Assembly: GCA_025201805.1 (NCBI GenBank)
Contig: MU619414.1
Location: 11,329-45,573 of the forward strand
Direction of reading: 5' to 3'
Origin: Parasitella parasitica
Taxonomy: Eukaryota; Mucoromycota; Mucoromycetes; Mucorales; Mucoraceae
DNA: 34,245 bases
Shown here: one piece after another, positions 19,270-29,117 of the stretch
Position numbering within the stretch: the stretch's first letter is position 1
Layout: each line of letters opens with the position of its first letter
Notes under the pieces: generated by a model
Databases searched by the model: none
Seen by the model: the letters and a program-made list of their open reading frames with translations, nothing else
What the model was told of the DNA's origin: nothing
Position numbers and translations under genes: made by a program

Positions 19270-20310
19270 CATGTTTAATTGATTTTATATTTTGGGAGTA
19301 GCGCTCCCTTTACATATAAACTGCCATCGGAATTACTTAGATATACGTAGAAGGCACAAGCACCTTTGCGCTTTTGAACAACGCGATTACATATTCTCGA
19401 AACATCGATACCCATCAGTTACACTACTACTTTTCATTTTATTGGGCTTGAGTACAAATCTTGAGGTACATTTGTTGTTTTCATTTCGGCCCCGAATGCT
19501 GGATGAGTACAAATCGTGATGCATACGATTATCCGGGGAACTCATGCGAATATGTATTTAATTACAACTATCAATCCACCATTCCTAAATAAAACAAATA
19601 TTTTATGAAAACGGCGCATGACAATTCAAATAGTTCAAACGACACACATAACTTGTTGTTCAAAGCTAAATTCGATCAGTATACGGTTACTAATGACATA
19701 CAGTAGCGATCACTGGCCCTGAAGAAAGAATCAATAAATTATTTGCATATACCGTAAAATAATCAATTACTGCATTTAATATCCCAACATTAACCGTGCA
19801 TTACTAAATGCTCGACAAAAATTAGTTTTTTGTCTTTTTTTTTAGCTGGTCGGCATATGTAGAAATCGCTAATATAAGTCGAAAATATTTCATTCTATTC
19901 ATTTTAGGCCCTCTCATCAGCATAGATTACTTCTGATTTTAAGTGTGCCTCTCTAAGTTAAGTGATTATTTTGCAATCAATTTTGATACAAAAATATCTA
20001 TTAGTTGTAGCAAGATCTTTCATATCAATTTAATGATCTGAATATAAATTCATAGAATTATTAAACATTTTAATTCCATAATATGGACGTCAACACCAAC
20101 ATCCAAATGAGTCGCATGTATACTTATGAATACAGAATTTAAGCTTTATTATTATTATCAATAGAGCATTGTAACTAGAACATTGTAACTATTGGATAAG
20201 TGTACCTGATATTTCTATACATATTGTAATTGCATTGAAATTAGTCAAGTAAATCTACTAAAGCTATTTTATCGTTGAAGATGTTAGTCAAATAAACATG
20301 GAAAGTGGGA
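19270..20310. other. AT-rich intergenic, no gene seen
   Basis: No supported gene. Small direct repeats are present: GAGTACAAATC occurs near 19450 and 19505, and CATTGTAACTA twice at about 20167-20192. The 3' end borders the LtrA-family stop codon. Confidence 0.4.
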
Positions 20311-23300
20311 TCACTTTTTCTCACCCTGAAAAATCAATGAGCCGGCTAACGTACATAGAAGCACAATAGCGTCCAATTTAGCAAAAGGCAATGCACACAA
20401 TGACCACAACACAATAGCGTTGATAATTCTTGAACAGATGATGACTTTGCCATACAAGTCTACGAACGAATTAGACAAATTAAATTCTTGGTCATTATCA
20501 GTGGTGACATTCTTACCCGAGATTTTTGTATTGAGCGCTTTTATCATTGAATTAATAACCAAAATGAGGCCCGCAAAGATGAGAAACGTCTTGTAAACAA
20601 AGACATTTTCGGTTTCGGTCATTGTATCAGTGAAAGAGCCTCCTGCTCCTTCAGCAGGTTCACTTCTTCGCGTTAGATGATGGCTATTATTATTATTACC
20701 TGAATAATTATCTGAGATGGTGTCAACACCACTAGATGAAATTATTTGTAATGTACTTGTAAAGAGCGTAGCCGCAATGTATTTACACCATGTGGTCCAG
20801 TGGTCGGATTGCAGTTGTTGTTGTTGTTGTTCTTGTTCTTGTTGTTGCCCATTTATTTGCTGTGCCAGCTCCATAGGATTGTAATCGACGGTGTCATGAT
20901 AGGTGTATTCTTTGCTAACCATCATAATAGCTCGTTTAGCTTTACTATGTGCTGTCTCGGCAGTTTTTTCATGAATCGGTGTACTTGTGCTTTTTGCTGC
21001 ATCGGGCGAAGAAGCTGGATGCTCTGAAGAGCCCTTAGTTTCTCCTGTGGTAGGAGTACCGTGCTCACTAGTCGCTGACGAGGTTCCATGATTTTCTGTT
21101 GTGGATGGAGTACTATGCTCTCCTGTTGCAGCGGCAACATTGTGTCCTCCTTCTGAGGCAACATATGGATCATCTGCAGGAAGTTTATGGTCTCTGACTA
21201 GTTGAAATCTGTAAATTTTAAGGCTACGCAGATGTATTAGAATTAATTATATTAACTTTGAATGCAACTTACATATCAATAAGCGAGATACCAAATGCAA
21301 CTTGACATAAGTGAAGAGGGAAATGCAGATAAACCCAGATTTGATGGTATTTATTATGCAGAAAGATCTAAAAAAACAAGAAAAGTTGGTATCATACGAA
21401 TCAACCTTTTTTTTTTTTTTTGCCATGGATACCTACCTCTTTATTGAAGTCTTCGAAATACATGAAAAAGAACCCAAATATGATAAATACAGCTATGAAA
21501 TTTGGTACACTAATGTAGATCAAATCAAGTTAGCATCTAGTCTTTTTCTTGGTAAAAAAAAAAAAAAAATACTTGCACTATGATCAAGTAGTTTCCCGCA
21601 ACAGAGACCAGAGTGACTAGACCCATCAAGTTCTCTCCCAGTACAATCAAGGAAAGTAGACCAAGTCTTTCAGCCAAATGACTTGCAGCCCAAGAAAGTG
21701 CTTTATCATCACGAACAACAACATTTACCAAAACTTCAGACAAAACACCCATGTACCAGAGAATACGGTGTGTTTCTTTCTCTAGAATAGATAAGGAGGA
21801 AGCCCATAGAGCTATAGATAACAGATTGGCAAAAACATAGAATGCCAAGGCAATTCGGGATTTCGATTTAGCAAGAAGTGCAACGACAAATACTTTTTTG
21901 GGGCGAGGTTAAATATACGTCTGCCATGATGTGCCTGTTGAATGAAACTTACCGACAAAGTATTCTAGAGCGAGCACAGCTTTTAGTGCTACGTTCAGTT
22001 TTAAAAAAGAAAACAATCAGTAAGCACTAAAAGTAAAAATAGAGCGTAATTTACCAATATAGCCATAAACATAGCCAGAAGAATTCAAAAAATATTCAGA
22101 TGATCCAGCCATTCCAACTATTTATAACATGTGTCAATACTGTAAACTTGAATGATGATCGTGCATTACTTACTAACTGCGCACATTTCTATTAATTTAT
22201 AAATATGATGCACAACGTCGTCTCTATTATCATGCACACGTTAACGCGGTTCTTACTATCAACGTATATATAATCTTACGTATCAAATCGTGAGGTATAT
22301 CTAAGCTATAATTAGTATCCAAATCAAGTTACTAGATGACTTCAAACTGCTTACAAAGAGCTAGCACACCATGCCCACCAAGTAATGACAAACCACTGTG
22401 CGTACAGACCCAGAGATTGCCAGTCAGTGATATGATGGCTGTGTGTAAATTGCGTCAACGTTGCTACAAAGAATAAATCATAGAACAGTTCCAGCCATGA
22501 TGCAGCCTTTTCTACGCCAATGTCTGCACTAAGATCTGGCTCAGGATGCTGAAAGAAAGGACGTCGATTTGCTTCAGCTGATAATATAATATCGTGATGG
22601 CTGTGCTTCGGTTTAAATTCAATGTATACATTTTCATTGAATTCAATGGTGTGGTTTTCGGGATGATGATGGTGAGAATGGTGGTGCTCACTGTGGGAAG
22701 TTTTATGGTGGATTTTAATCGAAAACTCTCGCTTGATTTTGTATAGGAATTCAGTTAGTCCATCTGTATCGTGAATGCCGTTAAATGCAATGCGTTCTTG
22801 CTGAGTAAAATTAAGCTATTGTGTTTGTTGGTTTTGAGTACAAGGGCACACTACTACTGGGGATTAAAAATAACACAATTACCCTTTTGCAGAAATCTGT
22901 GGCTGCAGCATGATCCAAAACGAATCGTTGATTGCCTCGAAGTTGACGGAAATGCAAAACTATCATGACATGATACATTAATATAAAGTTAACATTTTAT
23001 GCAGTAAATTGTGCACACCTATAGAATAATGAATAACTTCTTGAGCGGGGTCACTTTAATAATAGATTGGATTAGCCAAACGAAAATCAAAAAGGGGCTG
23101 ATGGCAAATGCAAAAATTGAATGTTCGAAATAATTTACCTATTCAAGTATGGCTGCTGCTGTTGTACTCCTGTTCCTACTCCTGTTCCTGTCCCTCCTCG
23201 ACCTCCTTTTCCGCTGCCTGGAGAATGAAGTGCTGACCATCTTGACGTTCTTGATTTGAAACTCTCTCGCCGATGCTGATGGTCTTGGAACTCTTGAACT

Positions 23301-23623
23301 GGATGAGTCAATAAATCACCAAATGTCTCTTCTCCGTGGTGGTACACTGGTTTCTCGTTTTCGTTCGTCTCTAGCTTTTCATTACTAGTATGATCTCTCA
23401 AGTTCACATTCTCAATCATCTCAAATTGATATTTATCATCCTCTTCGTCACTGCTACTGTTTGTTAATCCGATTCTCTCTTCTTCGTCATTTCCACCTTG
23501 CTGCTGTTGCTGTGGAACCCGATGGATGGTTCTTCCAATGGCAGGTCTGAAACGGCCACCTCGGAGTGTAGGCCCTCTTCTGATGGATGAATTTGTGCTG
23601 GATGTAGGGGATGTGTTACTCAT
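20311..23623 (-). CDS. LtrA-family (low temperature requirement A) multipass membrane protein
   Basis: Twelve coding exons: 23139-23623, 23019-23053, 22883-22959, 22355-22800, 22280-22300, 22174-22223, 22055-22117, 21953-21988, 21577-21892, 21437-21509, 21273-21367, 20311-21208. They sum to 2595 nt (864 aa) with phase kept throughout. The first exon is a Ser/Gly/Gln-rich cytosolic leader. A His-rich loop (HSEHHHSHHHH) lies at about residues 236-246. The family signature LELFYDLFFVA is at 302-312, and the 21-nt microexon supplies the next one, YTSRFDT, which joins DDVVH. Several hydrophobic helices follow (YVFANLLSIALWA; LLSLIVLGENLMGLV; FIAVFIIFGFFFMYFEDF; IWVYLHFPLHLCQVAFG). A Ser/Thr/Glu/His-rich loop precedes final helices ending in GSLIFQGEKK. 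One intron appears to use a GC donor (21576-21575). The biochemical role of fungal LtrA proteins is not established. Confidence 0.85.
22280..22300 (-). other. 21-nt microexon of the LtrA-family gene
   Basis: Bounded by TTAG and GTAAG and in phase 2 at both ends, it encodes YTSRFDT with its neighbours. Skipping it would remove exactly seven residues without a frameshift, deleting part of a conserved LtrA block. This suggests either required recognition of a very small exon or a possible splice switch. Confidence 0.7.
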
Positions 23624-24540
23624 AAGCGTTGTTATTTTGTGCGAGTAAATGAAAGAAAGAGAAAGAACAAACTACTTGGCTGCTTTGATTACTTTATATG
23701 ATTGCTGTATCCCACTAAAGTTTAGTGCCCTTTTGCGTCGATCCCTTTTGGTTTTTCTTTTAATAGTTGGTGGCACCATAAAGTATCACTCACTTTTAAG
23801 CCCTATTAGGATAAATGAGATATATCAGCGCATTCGCATATCTTCGACTATCCTCAGTGTATCAACCTCGTTGATAGAATGAAGGCTTTTTCTTGGTTTT
23901 TTTTATCTAATTACACTATTGTAAAAGTTTTTCTTTTCGGCTAGAAATGCATGGCATACAGCCTAAACTACAGCGAAACAGCAGTAGCGAAACAACAGCA
24001 GCAGCCACATAAAAGACCTTGAGTACTCGTCTTATAAGTTTAAGTAGTTTGTGATTGAAGGATCCAGTTTTTGAAGAGGTATTCAAATGTGCTGTTGCAC
24101 AGTTTCACAAAAAAAGAATATTTTTGCTTAACCTCGGTAATCGTACTCCTTACCAGCCCACTTTTTGAACAAGGCAATTTAATATTCATTAATAATATCT
24201 CCTCTATTTCTTTAATTCGACCCATTACCATTTTCCAGTGATTCGATTAAAGATTATATTAATGATGTACCTGATAATACAACTTGATTTTTCTCTGGCA
24301 CAGTACTGTAAATAATACAATAAATAAGAGAAGTCTTTTTTTTTTTTTTTTGCTTTCGTGTACAATGCTCTAGAACTAGTAAATTCACTTGTTCTAATAA
24401 TATATGTACATGTATAAGCAGCTAAGTGCGAGGATCACTGCTTGCTGATCTGATTACGTAGCATTAAAATGTTAATGTTGAGTAATGCGCAATTGTCAAT
24501 TTCTTTCAGTAATATTAGCTCCCACTGCATTCACACCAAG
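23624..24540. other. Upstream region of LtrA gene, otherwise intergenic
   Basis: No supported gene. A 17-nt T run lies near 24335-24351, and CAG/CAA-type repeats near 23985-24005. A minus-strand ORF at 24040-24231 is short and without recognisable features. Confidence 0.4.
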
Positions 24541-25640
24541 TGGATGGGGGAATTTCATCTACATTGAGACAGTTTCTCTCTTGGTTTGGTAAAGTATGGT
24601 GGCGCAGATGATGAAGAAGAAGATAATATACCAAAACCTAGAGGTGTATCATCACTGCTACTACTGCTGTAGGAAAAACCTATATCCTTTTTAGGCACAG
24701 TAAATGTGCACTTTCGTTACTTTTGCTGCTTCATGGCTGGCGACGACGGACGGTTGATTCCTTTTGTCCTTTACATTAATGGATTACGATTTTTTATGTC
24801 TGCTTTATCAGCCGTTGTAGAAAGCGAAGATGTCGACATAATATTAGCATACAGATTTCACTGTGCCTCTATTTCACACTACATGCATTACAAAGTAATC
24901 CTGGTCCATTTGGTCCTCTGTAATGGAATTCCTCGTTGCTGCTTGTATTCGTACTCGATTTTGTCATGGTGTTTATATATGATTTTTCTTCCATCTTTTT
25001 AGCTTCAATAATCTGACATCCCTACTTAAAATTTTCGGTATGTTGAATATATCATTTCAGTTATGCCGCTGAAAGTGTTAACTCTTCAAGGGCTGCTTTC
25101 ATTTCAGCAACCATCCGGTACTCCAACGCTAATGACAGCAGATTCCATCCCGAATTGGAATGATGTTTTTATCTCTGCAAAAACCATGGCCCGTGTTCTT
25201 GAAAGCTCTTTGGTCAATCATTAGAACGAAATGGTATGACAACCTGTAGCCCCAAGACGTTAAAATCAACAGGTTTGGTATATTCTCATGAGCCTTTGCC
25301 TATTCGTCGTTAAAACTTGTAAGCTTGCCTCTGTAGGCATCAAAAAGTATTCCTTCGTTTCACTGAAACTCATTTCGTGATGTTTCAAGCAAAAAAATAA
25401 CATGTAGCGGTTTGCGATTTCTGGGATGCGTGTCTATCTCCTCACTACGTGTAATGCAAAAGGAGGCAAGAATAGAGAATCCAATATTATCAAAGCGCCA
25501 TTCAGATAGTTGCCAGACATGTAAAACAATTCTGCAACATGTTTTCTATATAATAATGAATAATGCGCCGTGTTGCTACAAAAATAAAGAAAACGGCATC
25601 CAATTAAAGTCGCCTGGCTAATGCTGCTGTAAGAGTAACT
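24541..25640 (-). pseudogene. Relic of a GATA-type zinc-finger gene
   Basis: Minus-strand reading at about 24872-24985 gives NEEFHYRGPNGPGLLCNACS then VK and a TAG stop (24869-24871). This is the second half of a fungal GATA finger (R-G-P-x-G-P-x-x-L-C-N-A-C-x-x-K-Y/F). The first C-x2-C pair cannot be found: the positions where it should lie read K-S-S-T. Downstream, broken frames give a Ser-rich tail (SYSSSSSDDTPLGFG). Upstream, short protein-like pieces occur (EYRMVAEMKAALEELTLSAA at about 25065-25125; FSETKEYFLMPTEAS at about 25330-25375), each ended by stops. The whole is a decayed transcription-factor gene. A light-receptor-type (WC-like) origin is possible because some GATA proteins carry upstream PAS regions, but no PAS domain can be claimed. 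Confidence 0.5.
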
Positions 25641-25717
25641 TCAATGAAACTTTTTATTTTACTTTGAGTGAGCTATGCTTGAACAAAGCGACAGAGCAAT
25701 CAACCATGTAGATACCT

Positions 25718-26741
25718 TTAACCAGATCCACCAGAGAACTTCTTTCCAAACATAATCAACTGAAGTTGATCGTATCCAGAAAGGACACCAGCACCTGCAA
25801 TAGCACGAAGAATATTTGCGCCTGCACCCTTGAAAAGGGACTTTGTGCCTTCTTTGGCAACAATTTCACGGAAGGCATGAAGGGAGGAGTCATATTTGAC
25901 AGCAGCACCGGAGGTCATCATCATGCGACGACGGACAGTATCAATTGGGTAAGATGCTACAGATTAAGACGTAAATAAAATAAAAAAGTTTGATTGCTCA
26001 AGCTTTACTCACCGAGACCAGCACCAGTAGTAACAGCCCAGCCGAGCAAGAAAGTGGCCAAGAAAGAGGATTGAAGATTCTCAGGCATAATAGGTTTGAT
26101 TGAATCGTACATGCCAAAGTAGAGACCGCGATAAACAATAATACCAACACAAGAAATGTTGAATCCACGATACAGACCTGCAATACCATCGCTTTGCAAT
26201 GTCTTTTTGTACACATCTACCAAGCCATTAAATTGACGCTCACCTCCCTTTTTGGCTGACTTGTTGTCGTTAGCAAGACGAGTACGAGCGTAATCCAAAG
26301 AGTAAACGAACAAGAGCGACGAGGCACCAGCGAGACCACCAGAGGCTAAATTACCAGCAAACCAAGCCCAATAACCATCCTTTTTGTTTCTATTGAACAT
26401 GCGCTTGAACTTGTCCTTGAAGGCAAAATTCAAAGCTTGTGTGGGGAAATAACGGATTACATTGGCAGTGTTACCTCTCCATAAGGAAATAAGACCTTCA
26501 TCTTTGACTGTACGAGTGAAGCAATCGCCAATACCCTTGTAAGGAGCAGATAAACGGCCTTGCTTGATCATTTCATCTTGGTTTTGAATCAAAAGTTTAA
26601 TACGTTCAATTGGAGCGGCAGCAGTTTTGGATACAGCGGCAGAGACGCCTCCCATCAAGAAATCCTGCTTTGTTTTAGAAATCGAGATTTCACGTTAACA
26701 CGTTGACTTACAATAATGAACTTGTTTTGATCAGTGGCCAT
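25718..26741 (-). CDS. AAC: Mitochondrial ADP/ATP carrier
   Basis: Exons 26712-26741, 26013-26664 and 25718-25956 with GT...AG introns, giving 306 aa. It is a member of the mitochondrial carrier family (SLC25) with three repeated modules, each with a P-x-D/E-x-x-K/R signature: [15 protein letters not shown] and YPIDTVRRR. The last runs into RRRMMM, the diagnostic nucleotide-exchange signature of ADP/ATP carriers. Other typical blocks are [27 protein letters not shown] and [21 protein letters not shown]. The start MATDQNKF lies in a 10-codon first exon. The short N terminus is typical of fungal carriers imported without a presequence. It exchanges cytosolic ADP for matrix ATP across the inner membrane. 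It looks fully intact. Confidence 0.97.
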
Positions 26742-26763
26742 TTTGCCTCGTGTTAATTAATTG

Positions 26764-26806
26764 ACGAAAAAGAAGGAGAGAAGAAAGGAAAAGAAAAACA
26801 AAAAGC
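26764..26806 (-). promoter_or_regulatory. Pyrimidine-rich leader upstream of the ADP/ATP carrier
   Basis: About 40 nt of almost pure C/T on the minus strand, ending some 25 nt before the AAC start codon. CT blocks in this position are typical of strongly expressed fungal genes and often lie at the transcription start. Confidence 0.5.
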
Positions 26807-27244
26807 CTCGATCTATTTTAAACGTTTCACCTTCCAACAGCAGAGTATATTATGAATTTATCTGGGAGACAAAAAACTGGTTTACTCCAGATAAGTGTGC
26901 ATAGAGATGTATAAATAAAAGCTTGCGTCAACATATGCTTATTTTGAACTCGATACAGGAGAACAATGAGCAACAATTGCCACAGAAGACTTTCTGTGCA
27001 TGCATAAACCATTATATATAACATCTTGTATGAGTCGATACATAGAACATCACTCTTTGACTCGTAAAAAATATGTTATACAGACGGATAAAGCCTTTAT
27101 TATTTACTGTACAAAATAGCTATGGATACACGATGATCCCCTGTTCCTGAGTACCTTCATCTTGGTTATGAATGAATGCCCGATTCTTCCAGGGTTTTTC
27201 TCTATTCTATTAAGGTAATGGGTGAATGGGGTGGCTCTTGGAAC
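26807..27244. other. Intergenic, AAC promoter and ISA2 3' flank
   Basis: AT-rich DNA holding the presumed distal AAC promoter and the 3' end of ISA2, both on the minus strand. Nothing else is recognised. Confidence 0.5.
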
Positions 27245-28135
27245 TCAGTAAATTTTGTCCAGGTCAATATCATACGAGATGTTGCAACCACAACTGTGTT
27301 TTGCATTTGGATTATCAATAACTTGAAATGTCGATCCAATTAATTCCTGTACATAATCAACCATAGATCCTCTCAAAAATTGAAGTGATACACTGTCAAT
27401 TACAACTCTAACACCATCTTTTTCAAATACACTATCAAGAAATTGTTAGAAATCGGACTTGGTGACCCCACAAAAAGAAAAAGAAACTTACGTATCATCT
27501 TCATCCAACGTATTTGTTAAATCCATTTTATTTTGGTACCCATGGCATCCTCCAGAATCAACTAGAACCCTAAGCATTTGTTCGTTATCATTCTCTCTTT
27601 TCTGAATTAGTTGTAATTGCTATTTCAAGAAATACTTGATTATTAATATAATGGTTGACATATATACCTATGTATTTACCTTGACAGCCCGCTCTGTTAT
27701 ATCTATTCCGTCTTTTGTAGAAGCTGCTTTGAAAACAACAGATTCTGGTACTGTTACGAAATGTCTGATAGTTGGCTGAATGTATCTCAAAGTATATTTA
27801 CTTGTGTTGATTTTTGATGTGGTATGAGTGGTTTGGGCTGCGCACATATGTAATGTTCTTCTTTTTAATGTAGATTGCGTTGCTGATTTATATAGTTGCA
27901 TTGAAAATACTTTACTGGCTGCGCCTTTGAACATTTTGTGTATGATATGGCTAAATAGTATTTAAAGAGAAGGGGGTTATGAAGAAAGAAAAGAAACCAT
28001 TAAGACTTACTCGATATGTACAGGCAATTTGTAAGCCCAACAGCTTCCGGTCCGGCTATAAAGTATTACCCTAGAATGAACACTGCGAGTGTCACCTTGA
28101 GCCCCTCTTATCAATAAATGACCCAATGCCTTCAT
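27245..28135 (-). CDS. ISA2: Mitochondrial iron-sulfur assembly protein Isa2 (A-type scaffold)
   Basis: Core exons 27680-27950, 27492-27619 and 27245-27431. A further 5' exon 28011-28135 starts with ATG and splices in phase (60-nt intron), giving 236 aa. Starting instead at the in-frame ATG 27934 gives 189 aa. The conserved HesB/IscA domain shows VLVDSGGCHGYQ (first Cys), VVIDSVSLQFLRGSMVDYV and the C-terminal SCGCN pair: the three Cys that bind iron or the cluster. GGCHG is the Isa2-type version of the first motif. Both possible N termini are basic, hydroxylated and poor in acidic residues, as expected of a matrix-targeting sequence. Family role: with Isa1 and Iba57, making 4Fe-4S clusters for aconitase-type enzymes. 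Confidence 0.88.
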
Positions 28136-29115
28136 TTTAAAATGATATTGAAAGACTAAGCATTGATCTCAAATTTACTTATCAATTATTTACTCTATAT
28201 TTCTATATAAAATATTGTAATTTGACGGTGAGCAGACTGTCTTCATTTCTCTTGTTTTCTTACTGATCTTAACCACGAAGAGGCCAGAATCCTTGATGGT
28301 ACGATTCAAGGTTGCAAATAGTAATAATAAAATTTCAGTAAGCATTTTCTATAAGCATATCATTCTGTGGGTTGGGGTACGAACAGAGTTTAATTTTATT
28401 GTGGTGATCTTTGAATTTGATAACCAACAAATTCACATTACAACCATTTATTGTGTTCTTAAAATCTGTTTTCTGATAAGAATAGTTATTTAGTAGAATA
28501 TTTAGAAAGATGTGCTATTTTAATAGCAAAAGCTGGGTAACATTACTATCCGTGCCATTAATTAATATATGCATAGATATCACTGAACAATTGACAACCA
28601 TATAAACTAGTTTATAGTAATAACTTTATATATTGTTGTGTGGTGGCGCATACCAGGTCGTCTCTTTGCCTCCCCCACATAATATAGTCAAACGATCAGA
28701 ACACCCCCCCATATAAATAGTATATATTTTATCATCGTTAAACAAATAAAACAACAGCCTTTATTCCCATAACCATTAGTTTTGGTAGCTTTGGTTATAT
28801 CTCTGTTGTGTGTTGTGTATTCGTATTGAGTAATCGCTTAGTTTTAAATCCTATATCAGGTAAATATCGGTCCACGCAACAATATAATGAATGGCGATTT
28901 TTAATTGTCATATACAACGCTTTTACAGCTTAGAAAATCGCCTTTTATTGATAAGTAGCGTAACGTTTTTGAAAGACCTAAGTAAGTCTTATGATATAAA
29001 AAAGCAGTGGGATTTGAATCGAGGTGTGATGATGCATATGTATCACACTGTAAATAGATTTGTCTAATGTGGCAATGATATAATATTCCGCTTGATCTGA
29101 GGTTTGACATGTTGA
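28136..29115. other. Intergenic, no gene recognised
   Basis: AT-rich, with only short unsupported ORFs. A 7-bp hairpin, GTGTGAT...ATCACAC, lies at about 29023-29047. A C run of 8 lies near 28704. The right end meets the presumed left end of the transposon. Confidence 0.45.
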
Positions 29116-29117
29116 TA

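Noticed and set aside
24128-24178. Minus-strand text ALFKKWAGKEYDYRG
   Set aside because: Reads like protein, but is only 16 codons between two stops and matches no family I can name.
28981-29060. Possible tRNA on the minus strand: GATTCAAATCCC (B-box-like) followed by a T run
   Set aside because: The flanking bases do not form a T-arm or acceptor stem. The strongest pairing there is a simple 7-bp hairpin (GTGTGAT/ATCACAC) with the wrong geometry for a tRNA.
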